64,000 nt of DNA, taken from an uncultured Actinomycetes bacterium (lineage in GTDB: Bacteria > Actinomycetota > Actinomycetes > Mycobacteriales > Nakamurellaceae). Where the stretch lies: assembly GCA_937926105.1 (NCBI GenBank), contig CALANS010000204.1, positions 11,762-75,761 on the forward strand, given 5' to 3'. A model generated the notes under the pieces. The model saw only the letters and a list, made by a program, of their open reading frames with translations, made no database searches and was not told the origin of the DNA. The translations under genes were made by a program, and so were the position numbers. This document shows, in pieces, positions 42,817 to 51,900 of the stretch; the first letter of the stretch is position 1; the number at the start of each line of letters is the position of its first letter.

Positions 42817-44409
42817 TCAAGCGGTGACGGTTCCGTCCTCCGTCGGCGATTGATCCTGCACCTGGATCGGCAGCACCGGGCCGCGGCCGCCACCGTCGGA
42901 ACGTGCGTCGCCGGAACCCCCGTCGCCGCTCGATTCCGCCGTTGCGCCGCGACCGCCGAGGCGGGCCAGCAGGGCGGGGATGTCCACCCCGGTCAGGTCG
43001 CTGCCCAACTGCAGGCCCTGTGCCACGTTGGAGGCGACCGACTTGCCCAGCGCTCCGGCCCCGTCCGAGGAGATCACCGTCATCTTGTCCACCGCGGACA
43101 GCGGTGCCGCCGCCGCCTGCACGATCCCCGGCAGCACCTTGACCAGCAGATCCAACACGGCCGCCTCGCCGTAGGAGGCGAACGAGTCGGACCGTTTCTG
43201 CATCGCCTCGGCCTCCGCCTGGCCCTTGGCCAGGATCGCTGCCGCCTCCGCGGTGCCCTCCCGCTCGACCGCGTCCGCGATTGCCTGCCGGCGCTGCCTT
43301 TCCGCCTCACCCTTCTTTGCGCCTTCGATGGCCTCCGCGTCGGCCAGCGCCGAGCGCCGTGCCTTCTCGCCCTCGCCGACCAGCCGGGACTGCTCCGCCG
43401 ACGCCTGCGCGGCCAGGATGGAGGCCTGCCGGTCGGCTTCCGCCTTGGCGATGGCGGCGTTCTTGTTGGCCTCGGCGATCTGCTCCACCCGGTACCGCTC
43501 GGCGTCGGCGGGCTTGCGCACCTCGGTGTCCAGTTGCCGCTCCTTGAGCGCCGCGTTCCGCTCGGCCACCTTCTCCTGCTCGGAGAGCACCTTCTGGTCC
43601 TGCGCCGCCTGGGACAGGGGGCCTGCCGCGGCCGCCTGCGCCTTGGCGGCGTCGATCTCGGCGCTGATCTCCGCCTGCTTGAGGGCGAGCTGCCGACCGG
43701 AGACCGCGATGGCCTCCTCGGCCAGCAGCCGCTCTTGCTCGGCTGCCTGCCGTGCCTTTGCCTCGGCGATCGCCGCCTCCTTGATCACCCGCGCCGCCTC
43801 CGGCCGGCCCAGATCCTCCAGGTAGCTGCCCTCGGCCTGGATGTCCTGCAGCTGGAAGGTGTCCAGCACCAGACCCTGCCCGGTCAGCGAGGTCTCGGCC
43901 TCCTCGGCGACCGCGGAGGCGAACGCTGCACGGTCCCGGATGATCTCTTCGATGGTCAGCCGGCCCACGATCGAGCGCAGCGCACCGGCCAGCACCTCCG
44001 ATGTGAACACGTCGATGCCCTGCTGCTGGTTCAAGAACCGTTGGGCCGCGGCCCGGATCGAGGTCTCGTTGCCGCCGACCTTGACGATCGCCACACCCTC
44101 CAGGTCACACTTGACGCCCTGCAACGACACGGCACCGCGGATGCCGACCGGGATGCGGCGGCTGGATAGGTCGATCACGTGCAGCTTTTGCACGACCGGT
44201 AGCACGAACACGCTGGCGCCCATCACCACCTTCTGCCCGGACAGGTCGGTGGACATCGATCCGTCGGCGGCGGCGATGGACCGGCCGCGCCGTCCGGTCA
44301 CCAGGAACGCCTGGTTCGGGCCGGCCACCTTGATCCGGGACAAGATCAGCAGCACCAGCAGTACCACGAGGACGACGACGCCGATGATGGCGATGATCAC
44401 GGGGCTCAT
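42817..44409 (-). CDS. Flotillin-like SPFH-domain membrane protein
   Basis: 530 aa from ATG 44409. One N-terminal membrane helix (IIAIIGVVVLVVLLVLLIL), the SPFH/band-7 domain at about 30-190, then a long Ala/Glu/Lys/Gln-rich coiled coil (about 195-430) with AEAxA-type repeats, and a Gly/Ser-rich tail. Flotillins scaffold ordered membrane microdomains and affect fluidity and signalling complexes. It follows the NfeD-like gene by 12 bases, the classic pairing. It has no evident link to the catabolic blocks on each side. Confidence 0.94.
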   Translation of the reverse strand: MSPVIIAIIGVVVLVVLLVLLILSRIKVAGPNQAFLVTGRRGRSIAAADGSMSTDLSGQKVVMGASVFVLPVVQKLHVIDLSSRRIPVGIRGAVSLQGVKCDLEGVAIVKVGGNETSIRAAAQRFLNQQQGIDVFTSEVLAGALRSIVGRLTIEEIIRDRAAFASAVAEEAETSLTGQGLVLDTFQLQDIQAEGSYLEDLGRPEAARVIKEAAIAEAKARQAAEQERLLAEEAIAVSGRQLALKQAEISAEIDAAKAQAAAAGPLSQAAQDQKVLSEQEKVAERNAALKERQLDTEVRKPADAERYRVEQIAEANKNAAIAKAEADRQASILAAQASAEQSRLVGEGEKARRSALADAEAIEGAKKGEAERQRRQAIADAVEREGTAEAAAILAKGQAEAEAMQKRSDSFASYGEAAVLDLLVKVLPGIVQAAAAPLSAVDKMTVISSDGAGALGKSVASNVAQGLQLGSDLTGVDIPALLARLGGRGATAESSGDGGSGDARSDGGGRGPVLPIQVQDQSPTEDGTVTA

Positions 44410-44421
44410 GCGTTGCCTGCC

Positions 44422-44964
44422 TTACTGGTCCGCGGGGTTCCGGTCGGCGGTGGAGACGACCTCCACCGAGGTGGCGCTCGGGGTATCGGTGACGAAGATC
44501 GGGGTACCGGCCGGGATCGGGGCGTCGGCGCGTGCGGCGTACTTGATCCACTGGCCGGCCAGGTGCAGCCGGACCTCGCCATATCCGGCCGCCGGAATGG
44601 CGGTGACGACGGTGCCGGTCGCTCCCAGCACGTCGGATTGGGTTATCGTCCGGTCCGTCGACATGTGCATGAGCGCCGCGGACATCCGCAGCGCGCCCCA
44701 GGCGAGCGGCAACGCGCCCAGCACGCCGACGGCGGCGCTGATCACCACGCGCAGCACCGTGGGCAGGGCGTCGGGCAGCAGAGCTGCCGGGATGGCACCG
44801 ACGAAACCGGCCCCGCCGACGAAGGCCGCGATCGCCGGCAATGAGAACGGGCCGTCGGCGTCCGGGTGGCCGAAGTCGGCGACCTCGCCGACCAGCAGGG
44901 CGACCAGCAGCAGCGCAACGCCGACCCCGCCGATGACCAGGAAGGTCAGCGTCGTGGCGTCCAT
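44422..44964 (-). CDS. NfeD-like membrane protein, flotillin partner
   Basis: 180 aa from ATG 44964 (the frame also opens with a GTG 10 codons earlier). Helices at about 5-25 (LTFLVIGGVGVALLLVALLVG), 45-62 and 70-90, then a C-terminal OB-fold-like domain (SDVLGATGTVVTAIPAAGYGEVRLHLAGQWIKYAARADAPIPAGTPIFVT). The short NfeD1b-type layout, without protease domain, matches proteins encoded beside flotillins. Probably cotranscribed with the flotillin gene. Confidence 0.82.
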   Translation of the reverse strand: MDATTLTFLVIGGVGVALLLVALLVGEVADFGHPDADGPFSLPAIAAFVGGAGFVGAIPAALLPDALPTVLRVVISAAVGVLGALPLAWGALRMSAALMHMSTDRTITQSDVLGATGTVVTAIPAAGYGEVRLHLAGQWIKYAARADAPIPAGTPIFVTDTPSATSVEVVSTADRNPADQ

Positions 44965-45186
44965 GGCGTCGCACCCCCGATCCGGTGTTGCCACCGTGCC
45001 TATCGGGTGCGCGCGCGTGGGCCGGCCGGCCCGTGATGGGTCCGCAGGGTCGGGCCGGCGTCACCCAGGGCCGCTCACGGTGCGCCCGCCCCATCGGGCA
45101 CCTGCCGGTTCGTGCCGGCCGACCATGCCTGCACGCACAGTCCCGGCTAGCGTGCAGACCATGCGAGTGCGCATCCGGCCTGGGAC

Positions 45187-46311
45187 ATGAACGTCGCGAC
45201 GTTGCTGCCCCGATTGCGCGCCAGCCGTACGCGCATCCTGGACGATGTCGCCACCCTGGTGACCTGCGAGTCCCCGTCGGACGACCTGGCAGCGACCTCC
45301 GCCTGTGCCGAGCTGGTCGGCGAGATCGGCCGGGAACTGATCGGCGTCACGGCACAGACGCACGACATCGATGGCCGCCGACACCTGGTGTGGCGCTGCG
45401 GAGGACCCACCTCCGTGCTGCTGGTGGGTCACTGCGACACCGTGTGGCCGCTGGGAACCCTGGCCCGCTGGCCGTTCTCGGTGGATGGCGATCGGGCCAC
45501 CGGCCCCGGCGTCTTTGATATGAAGGCCGGCCTGGCGCAGATGTTCCACGCCCTGGCTGCGTTGGACGACCTGACCGGTGTGACGATCCTGGTGACCACC
45601 GACGAGGAACTCGGCTCGCCCAGTTCGCGGGCGCTGATCGAAACCGAGGCCGCCGGCGCCCGTGCGGCGTTGATCCTGGAGGCCAGCGCCGCCGGTGCCA
45701 TCAAAGTCGCGCGCAAGGGCGTGTCGCTGTACCGGCTGACCGCGCACGGCACCGCATCCCACGCCGGGCTGGAGCCGGAGGCCGGGGTCAACGCCAGTAT
45801 CGAAATCGCCCACCAGGTCCTGGCCGTCGCTGCCCTGGGCGACAGCGGTACCGGCACCACCGTCACCCCCACCGTGTTGCACGGCGGCCGCACCACCAAC
45901 ACCGTGCCCGACAGCGCAGAGGTCGCCGTTGACTCGCGGGCGGCCAGCCGTGCCGAGCAGTTGCGGGTGGATGATGCCTTGCGCGCGCTGCGCCCGGTGC
46001 TGCCGGGCGCCCGGCTGGAACTGGTCGGTGGCATCAATCGGCCACCGTTGGATCGTGGGGCGTCGGCCGGCCTGTTCACGCTGGCCGCGGCGCAGGCGGA
46101 GAGGCTTGGTCTGACACCGCCGGGCGCCGCGTCGGTCGGTGGCGCCTCGGACGGTAACTTCACCGCCGGCGTGGGCACCCCGACGCTGGATGGTCTGGGC
46201 GCCGTCGGTGATCACGCGCACGCCGAGGGGGAATGGGCCAGCGTCTCGGCCATGCCGGACCGGGCCGCGCTGCTGGCCGCGCTGGTCGATGCGGTGCGAG
46301 TGGGATCGTGA
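45187..46311 (+). CDS. M20-family metallopeptidase/deacylase (N-acyl-amino-acid desuccinylase candidate)
   Basis: 374 aa from ATG 45187. Di-zinc M20 fold: His82 and Asp84 (VGHCDTVWP), bridging Asp111 (GVFDMKAG), catalytic Glu140 with Glu141 (TTDEELGS), the dimerisation insert with GTASHAGLEPEAGVNA, and a late His in GDHAHAEGEW. Relatives include glutamate carboxypeptidase, ArgE/DapE and N-acyl amino acid deacylases. Followed at 46419 by a GNAT and then a racemase/OSBS, it matches the deacylase member of the N-succinylamino-acid route in which D-amino acids become L-amino acids. Carboxypeptidase activity on peptides is the alternative. Confidence 0.9.
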   Translation: MNVATLLPRLRASRTRILDDVATLVTCESPSDDLAATSACAELVGEIGRELIGVTAQTHDIDGRRHLVWRCGGPTSVLLVGHCDTVWPLGTLARWPFSVDGDRATGPGVFDMKAGLAQMFHALAALDDLTGVTILVTTDEELGSPSSRALIETEAAGARAALILEASAAGAIKVARKGVSLYRLTAHGTASHAGLEPEAGVNASIEIAHQVLAVAALGDSGTGTTVTPTVLHGGRTTNTVPDSAEVAVDSRAASRAEQLRVDDALRALRPVLPGARLELVGGINRPPLDRGASAGLFTLAAAQAERLGLTPPGAASVGGASDGNFTAGVGTPTLDGLGAVGDHAHAEGEWASVSAMPDRAALLAALVDAVRVGS

Positions 46312-46418
46312 TGTGCTCCCGGTGGGATCCCCGGGTGGTGCCGGGGGACGAAGCACGACCGGCAGGATCGGCAGCGGCGACGATGTGACGATGCCGCTAT
46401 GGCGGCAGGCTGAATCCC

Positions 46419-47312
46419 GTGAGCAGCAGTGTGACCGAGGGCGGCAGCGGTGTCACCGTTACCGCTGGAACGACCGTCGGTGCGGACGACGGCCGACTGG
46501 CGGAGGCCGCCGGCCCGGCCGAGGCTCTGGCGGCCGACGCGGCGGCCGAGCATGGCGTCCAGGTCCGAACGCTCGATGATCCCTCCGAACATCGCGTCGC
46601 AGCCGCTGTGCTGCAACGGATATGGTCCTACCCGGAGGGTGTCCCGATGCCTCCCGAGATGCTGCGTGCCTTTGCCTACACCGGGAACTACGTCGGCGCA
46701 GCCTACGACGGTGCGCAGATGGTCGGCGTGGCGACCGCATTTCGTACCAACCACAATGCGCTGCACTCGCACATTGCGGGTGTACTGCCCTCACACCAGG
46801 GCCGCTCGATCGGCTATGTGCTCAAGCTGCATCAGCGCGCGTGGGCGCTGCGACGTGGGATTGGCCATATCGGCTGGACGTTCGACCCGCTGATCCGCCG
46901 CAACGCGCACTTCAACCTGATCAAGCTCGGCGCCGGTGTCGCGGATTACCTCGCCGATTTCTACGGAGGCATGACGGACCGCATCAACGCGGGCGACCAC
47001 AGCGATCGGCTGCTGGTGGAATGGGACCTGCTGGGCCCGGTTCCCGGCGCTCCGGTCGAACCCGGCCCGGGGGCCGTCGCGGTCCTGCGGGTGGGTCCCG
47101 ATGGCGGGCCGGTGGTGCAGCGTGGTTCCGACACGGACCGGGTGCTGATGCTGCCGCCGGACGCCGAGGCCTTGCGCGACGCAGACCCCGTGCTGTCCAG
47201 CCGGTGGCGAGCGGCGCTCCGATCCGTGCTCACCGACGCCCTGAGCGACGGGCATCGCATCGTGGGGCTGGATGTCGGCAGCGCCTACGTCACCCGGAAG
47301 GAATTGCCGTGA
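46419..47312 (+). CDS. GNAT-family N-acyltransferase, COG3375 type (D-amino-acid N-succinyltransferase candidate)
   Basis: 297 aa from GTG 46419; ATGs further in would cut the acyltransferase core. The first 45 residues are Ala/Gly/Glu-rich and non-conserved. The core (about 48-200) has VLQRIWSYPEGVPMPPEMLRAFAYTGNYVGAAYDGAQMVGVATAF, HSHIAGVLPSHQGRSIGYVLKLHQRAWAL (acyl-CoA phosphate loop near QGRSIG), and IGWTFDPLIRRNAHFNLIKLGA. The last block is the hallmark of the GNAT proteins encoded beside OSBS/NSAR genes; the characterised ones succinylate D-amino acids with succinyl-CoA. The stop overlaps the start of the racemase gene (GTGA). Confidence 0.82.
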   Translation: MSSSVTEGGSGVTVTAGTTVGADDGRLAEAAGPAEALAADAAAEHGVQVRTLDDPSEHRVAAAVLQRIWSYPEGVPMPPEMLRAFAYTGNYVGAAYDGAQMVGVATAFRTNHNALHSHIAGVLPSHQGRSIGYVLKLHQRAWALRRGIGHIGWTFDPLIRRNAHFNLIKLGAGVADYLADFYGGMTDRINAGDHSDRLLVEWDLLGPVPGAPVEPGPGAVAVLRVGPDGGPVVQRGSDTDRVLMLPPDAEALRDADPVLSSRWRAALRSVLTDALSDGHRIVGLDVGSAYVTRKELP

Positions 47313-48418
47313 GACTAACCGCCGCGGAACTGGTGCAGGTGCGGATGCCTCTGGTCGCCCCGTTCGAGACATCCTTCGGGGTGCAGCGGGAGCGAGATGT
47401 GCTGCTGGTCCGGGTGGAACTCGATGGCCAGCAGGGCTGGGGGGAGTGCGTCACCCTGCCCGATCCGGTCTACTCCCCGGAGTTTACCGAGGCGGCGGCG
47501 ACCACCATCCGACGCTTCCTGGTGCCCGCACTGGCCGAGGCGCCCGCGCTGACCGCGCCGGCGGTCGGCGCGGCGCTGCAGCGGTTCAAGGGGCATCGGA
47601 TGGCCAAGGCGGCGCTGGAGATGGCGGTGCTGGACGCCGAACTGCGAGCCTCCGGGATGTCCTTGGCCAACTACCTCGGCGCCATCCACGATCGGATCCC
47701 GTCGGGCGTCAGCGTGGGAATCCAGCCGTCCATTCCGGCCCTGCTGGACACTGTCGGCGGATATCTGGATGCCGGCTATCTGCGCATCAAGCTGAAGATC
47801 AAGCCGGGATGGGACATCGAGCCGGTCCGGGCCGTGCGAGAACGTTTCGGCGACATCCCGTTGCAGGTCGACGCGAACACCGCCTACACCCTGGCCGACG
47901 CCCGCCACCTGGCTCGACTGGACGAGTTCGACCTGCTGCTGATCGAGCAACCGTTGGAGGATGAGGACCTCACCTGGCATGCCAAGCTGGCCCGGCAGCT
48001 GCGCACCCCGGTCTGCCTGGACGAATCCATCACCTCCGCCAAGGTCGCGGCGGATGCGATCCGACTGGGGGCCACCACGGTGGTCAACATCAAGGCGGGC
48101 CGGGTCGGCGGCTACCTGGAGGCGCGCCGGGTGCACGACGTCTGCGCGGCCCACGGGGTCCCCGTGTGGTGTGGCGGCATGCTGGAGACCGGTATCGGTC
48201 GCGCGGCGAACATGGTGCTCGCGGCGCTGCCCGGGTTCACGCTGCCTGGGGACACCTCGGCCTCGGACCGGTTCTACCGCACCGACATCGTCACCGAGCC
48301 ATTCGTGCTGGACGACGGCCACATCGCGGTGCCGACCGGGCCGGGACTGGGCGTCCAGGTCGACGAGGATGCGCTGGCCCGCGTGACCGTCGAGCGCGCC
48401 ACGCTGCCGCTGCGGTGA
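47309..48418 (+). CDS. N-succinylamino-acid racemase / o-succinylbenzoate synthase family enzyme
   Basis: 369 aa from GTG 47309, overlapping the GNAT stop. The active site is complete: Lys161-x-Lys163 (RIKLKIKPGWD), metal ligands Asp188 (VDANTAY), Glu213 (LIEQPL) and Asp238 (CLDES), and opposing Lys262 (VNIKAGRVGG). This is the two-lysine 1,1-proton-transfer site of the MLE subgroup NSAR/OSBS enzymes, with near-identical numbering to the Amycolatopsis enzyme. It can racemise N-succinyl (or N-acyl) amino acids or make o-succinylbenzoate for menaquinone. No other men genes are present and a GNAT and M20 hydrolase precede it, so racemisation is favoured. Confidence 0.93.
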   Translation: MRLTAAELVQVRMPLVAPFETSFGVQRERDVLLVRVELDGQQGWGECVTLPDPVYSPEFTEAAATTIRRFLVPALAEAPALTAPAVGAALQRFKGHRMAKAALEMAVLDAELRASGMSLANYLGAIHDRIPSGVSVGIQPSIPALLDTVGGYLDAGYLRIKLKIKPGWDIEPVRAVRERFGDIPLQVDANTAYTLADARHLARLDEFDLLLIEQPLEDEDLTWHAKLARQLRTPVCLDESITSAKVAADAIRLGATTVVNIKAGRVGGYLEARRVHDVCAAHGVPVWCGGMLETGIGRAANMVLAALPGFTLPGDTSASDRFYRTDIVTEPFVLDDGHIAVPTGPGLGVQVDEDALARVTVERATLPLR

Positions 48419-48503
48419 GCCGGCCCCGTGTCCGCGGCGGCTCCGCGGCCGGCCCGCGGATGGGCCGCCGGCCGGCGGTCTTGCGTGTGATTGAGTAGCT
48501 GAT

Positions 48504-50075
48504 GTGACCGCCGTGAGCACCCTGGAGTCGGTGCTGTCCGCCGTGGGACCGCCCGTGCTGCAGGCGCTGTGCCTGCCGCACGGACCGGACACGGCGGCCG
48601 GCGGGCCCGCGCTGCTGGACGTCGCCGAAGGCCCGACCGCCCCGGCGGAGTCGCTGCTGCTGGCCGTCGGCTGCCGGCCCGCTGACCCCGTCACCGCTTC
48701 CGCGATTCGGCAGGCCGCCGCCGCCGGGCTGGCCGCGGTGGTGGTCAAGTCCTATGGGGACGACCTCACTCCCGCGGTGTCGGTAGCGGAATCCGCCGGC
48801 GTCGCGCTGCTGCTGGCCGACGATGCGGTGCCCTGGGCGCACCTGCACCTGCTGCTGTCGGCCACCGTGTCCGGGGACCGCGGCGCGGGACACGAGCCGT
48901 TGTCCGCGATCGTCACCGGGGACCTGTTCGCGCTGGCCAATGCGGTGGCGGCGATGGTCGGTGGCGCGATCGCGATCGAGGATCCGCATCAGCACGTGCT
49001 GGCCTACTCCAACGTTCCGGGGCAGCCGATCGACGATCCGCGGCAGGCGGGCATTCTCGGTCGTCGCGTCCCCGAGGAGTTTCGGCAGGCCGACCTGTAC
49101 GAGCAGGTGCGGCGCAGCCAGTCCGTCGAACGGATCGCCTTGCCGGGCGTGCGGCCACGGCTGGCGGTGGCCATTCGCGCCGGCGACGAGCCGATCGGCT
49201 CGATCTGGGCCATCGAGGGTGACGGTGGCTTCCCGCCGGACGCCGAGCGGGCGCTGGCGGACGCCGCCCGGCTCGCGTCGCTGCACATCCTGCGGCTGCG
49301 GGCCACGGCGGACGTGCAGCGTACTGCCCGGGCCGAGGCGCTCCGCGCGGTGCTAGTGGGGCGGCCAGCCCCGGCGGTGGATGTGCTGCCGACGGTGGAC
49401 ACCGACGACGTTGCCGTGGTGGCCTTCCAGATCGCCGGTGACGCCGACGATCCCGACGGTACGCTGCTGGCCCGCACCGCCGATCTGGTGACGGTGTTCT
49501 GCGAGAGCGTGCACCGCTCGGCGGCCTGCCTGACGTTGGGCGAAACGATCTACGCGCTGCTGCCCGCCGGCCGAGGCTCCGACCGGGCCATGCTGCGGGC
49601 CGTCGTCGAACGCGTGCAGGCCCGCACCGCGGAGTCACTGCACGTGCAGCTGAGGGCCGGAATCGGTGATGTGGTTGGCGATGTCCACGCCATACCGCAG
49701 TCGCGGGAGGAGGCCGACCGGGTGCTCCAGGTGCTCGGTCAGCGCGGCGGCCCGCTCGTCGCGAGCATCGCCGACGTGCGCAGCCGGGCGATCCTGCTGC
49801 AATTGCAGGAGATCATCGCCAGCGATTCGCGGATGTCGCTGGGCGTGCTGGAGCAGATGGCGGCACACGACGCCGACCGCGGAACCGGATACCTCGACAC
49901 GCTGCGGGCCTACCTGGACTGCTTCGGTGACGTGCCACGCGCGTCCGCCCGGATGTTCCTGCACCAGAACACGTTCCGTCATCGCATGCGGCGGATGGTG
50001 GAGATCTTCGGTCTCGACCTGGACGATGCAGACGAGCGACTGGTGCTGTGGCTGCTGCTGCGCGCCGCCGAGTGA
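48504..50075 (+). CDS. PucR/CdaR-type transcriptional regulator
   Basis: 523 aa from GTG 48504 (a second GTG at 48513 is possible). N-terminal PucR-like sensor (about 1-130) with the purine-catabolism-protein-like fold, a GAF-like middle region (about 135-270, AIAIEDPHQHVLAYSN), a degenerate GGDEF-like section, and the C-terminal PucR helix-turn-helix (about 455-515, LDTLRAYLDCFGDVPRASARMFLHQNTFRHRMRRMVEIFG). Such proteins activate nitrogen-compound catabolism. It lies between the racemase cluster and the hydrolase/importer/D-aminopeptidase cluster, on the strand of both, and is the likely shared regulator. Confidence 0.9.
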   Translation: MTAVSTLESVLSAVGPPVLQALCLPHGPDTAAGGPALLDVAEGPTAPAESLLLAVGCRPADPVTASAIRQAAAAGLAAVVVKSYGDDLTPAVSVAESAGVALLLADDAVPWAHLHLLLSATVSGDRGAGHEPLSAIVTGDLFALANAVAAMVGGAIAIEDPHQHVLAYSNVPGQPIDDPRQAGILGRRVPEEFRQADLYEQVRRSQSVERIALPGVRPRLAVAIRAGDEPIGSIWAIEGDGGFPPDAERALADAARLASLHILRLRATADVQRTARAEALRAVLVGRPAPAVDVLPTVDTDDVAVVAFQIAGDADDPDGTLLARTADLVTVFCESVHRSAACLTLGETIYALLPAGRGSDRAMLRAVVERVQARTAESLHVQLRAGIGDVVGDVHAIPQSREEADRVLQVLGQRGGPLVASIADVRSRAILLQLQEIIASDSRMSLGVLEQMAAHDADRGTGYLDTLRAYLDCFGDVPRASARMFLHQNTFRHRMRRMVEIFGLDLDDADERLVLWLLLRAAE

Positions 50076-50117
50076 GGGTCCTGGCGGGCTCTCCGGAGAG
50101 GTCGTCGCGACCGGTGG

Positions 50118-51668
50118 CTACTCCGGCCACGCGACCTTGCTGTTGGGCAGCGAACTGAGCACCAGGCCGACCCGCCGGCCTGAGACATCGGTCGCCCGGG
50201 CGCTGCGCGGAGTGTCGTACCGAGCAGCACGGACCGCGAACTCCTGAACGCGCGGCGGTTGTACCGGGGTCAGATGGATCATGCACTGCAGTTCGCCGCT
50301 GGTACCGGGAATCGCCCAGGTGACATCGGCCGGGGTCGCGGCGGACAGCACATCCGGTTCCGGCCGCGGGGGCGCCAGCGGGCCGATCTCGGCGATCAGC
50401 TTGTCGATCTCGGCCCGGCGTTCGCTGATCGGACGGTCGAAGTCGATGTTCTCGGCGAAGATCCGCCCCGCCAGGTCATCGTCCCAGGACCGGATGAGAT
50501 CTTCGGTGGCCCGGCACAATTCCCGCGTCGCCGGCCAGAGGTGCACCGTGCGGGCCGGAGTGGCGTGGCGCTCCAGCACCCGGAACAGGGCCTCCTCGGC
50601 CAGCAGTGCCGCATTGCTGCGCACGCTGTTGGTCAACACCACGATGCCGTGCCCCGAGTCGGGGTGCCAGGTCATGTTCAGCAGGAAGCCGGGAAGCCCG
50701 CCGCTGTGCGTGACGATGGTCCCGCGTTGCACGTCCTCGAAGACCACCAGACCGAGCCCATACCCGCCGACGGTGAGCTTGAGGCTCCCGCTTTGCCGGT
50801 TGACCAGGGCGGGCAGATTCAGCGAGTGCACCCGTTGCATCTCCCGGCGTGCAGCGCGCCCGACCGGGCCGGGGTCGGTGGTGGTCGGCGGCCGGAAGGC
50901 CGAGCCCAACCACGTCACCCAGGTTGCGAGATCCCTGACGGTGCTCTGGATCCCACCGGCCGCCGCGAAGGCCGCGGACCGAGCCGGGGGGTAACCGACC
51001 CAGTTGCCCTGGGGGTCCAGATGGTAGCCGGTAGCGCGGGTCGGCCCGCCCTCCGGCGCGCTGTTGTCGAACCAGGTGGAGTCCATGCCCAGCGGCGCCA
51101 GCAGTTCGCGCTGCACGAAGTCCTCGATGCGCCCGCCGGCGGCGCGGCCGATCGCCAGTCCCGCCAGCGTGAATCCGAGATTGGAATACTCGAACACCGC
51201 CCCGGGCACGGTGCTGTAGGTCAGGCCGCCCGCCACTCGTTCCAGCAGTTCCTGCTCGGACATGTCGATGAAGGGATCGACCCAGGCGTTGTCCTCGGTC
51301 AGCCCGCCGGACATGCTCAGCAGCATCCGCAGGGTCGGCGGGTCGCAGGGGTCATCAAAGGTTCCGGACGCGTGGAATTCGGGGAAGAAGTCGGTGACGG
51401 GGGCGTCGAGGTTCACCAGCCCGCGATCGCGCGCCAGCAGCGCGGCACACGCCACGAAGCTCTTGGACATCGACGCGATCGGGAACACGGTGTCCAGGTC
51501 GGGGACGTCGCCGGCGTCGTTGGCCACACCGAACCCGGCGCTGTGCACCAGCCCCTGCGGGCCCACCAGCCCGTAGACCAGACCCTGGGAGTGGTTCGCG
51601 GCGGTGTACTGGCCGAACAGCGCGTCCAGCTCGACCTCGAGGGGGGTGATCAGGTGCTCCGACGACAT
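50118..51668 (-). CDS. Serine hydrolase, beta-lactamase/S12 family (D-aminopeptidase-like)
   Basis: 516 aa from ATG 51668. Penicillin-recognising fold: nucleophile motif S66-M-S-K69 (FPIASMSKSF), Tyr in FEYSNLGFT (Y-x-N), and HSGG near 318 in place of KTG, followed by a C-terminal domain of about 160 residues. No signal peptide or lipobox is seen, unlike cell-wall carboxypeptidases, so it is probably cytoplasmic. S12 members include D-aminopeptidases and D-amino-acid amidases and esterases. It is divergent from the peptide importer at 51901, in a locus with DppA and NSAR homologues, which supports action on D-residue peptides; an esterase cannot be ruled out. Confidence 0.88.
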   Translation of the reverse strand: MSSEHLITPLEVELDALFGQYTAANHSQGLVYGLVGPQGLVHSAGFGVANDAGDVPDLDTVFPIASMSKSFVACAALLARDRGLVNLDAPVTDFFPEFHASGTFDDPCDPPTLRMLLSMSGGLTEDNAWVDPFIDMSEQELLERVAGGLTYSTVPGAVFEYSNLGFTLAGLAIGRAAGGRIEDFVQRELLAPLGMDSTWFDNSAPEGGPTRATGYHLDPQGNWVGYPPARSAAFAAAGGIQSTVRDLATWVTWLGSAFRPPTTTDPGPVGRAARREMQRVHSLNLPALVNRQSGSLKLTVGGYGLGLVVFEDVQRGTIVTHSGGLPGFLLNMTWHPDSGHGIVVLTNSVRSNAALLAEEALFRVLERHATPARTVHLWPATRELCRATEDLIRSWDDDLAGRIFAENIDFDRPISERRAEIDKLIAEIGPLAPPRPEPDVLSAATPADVTWAIPGTSGELQCMIHLTPVQPPRVQEFAVRAARYDTPRSARATDVSGRRVGLVLSSLPNSKVAWPE

Positions 51669-51900
51669 GGTTGTCCTCTCCGGCGATGCGTCACGTCTGC
51701 CCCGCGATCATGGACCGTTCCCCGAACGCACGCGATGTGGTGACCCACCGTTGCCCCACCTCAAGATGGTCCGCCGCAACAATGACCCTATCGTCGGCGG
51801 CTCCTACCATCAGCCTTCATCGGCGTGTGGTGCCCGACGTGCCGGCGGTCTGAGCCGCGGCAGGTGCGCGGCATCCGGCCCCGGCGAACGGAGGATCACG
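51669..51900. other. Divergent control region, S12 hydrolase / third importer
   Basis: 232 bases without a gene. An open frame crosses it but starts upstream of any plausible translation signal. GGAGG at 51890-51894 sets the GTG 51901 start of the binding protein. I see no clear -35/-10 pair or dyad; a PucR target may lie here. Confidence 0.4.

Noticed and set aside
42177..42830. Overlapping open frames in the 650-base gap
   Set aside because: None has a start with a ribosome-binding site, and several on both strands compete; treated as non-coding.
47309..48418. menC of menaquinone synthesis
   Set aside because: No menB/D/E/F/H neighbours; GNAT and M20 partners favour N-acylamino-acid racemisation. 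Not fully excluded.
50089..50100. CTCTCCGGAGAG palindrome as a terminator after pucR
   Set aside because: A 12-bp palindrome without a loop or T-run; too short to form a terminator stem and plausible by chance in GC-rich DNA.
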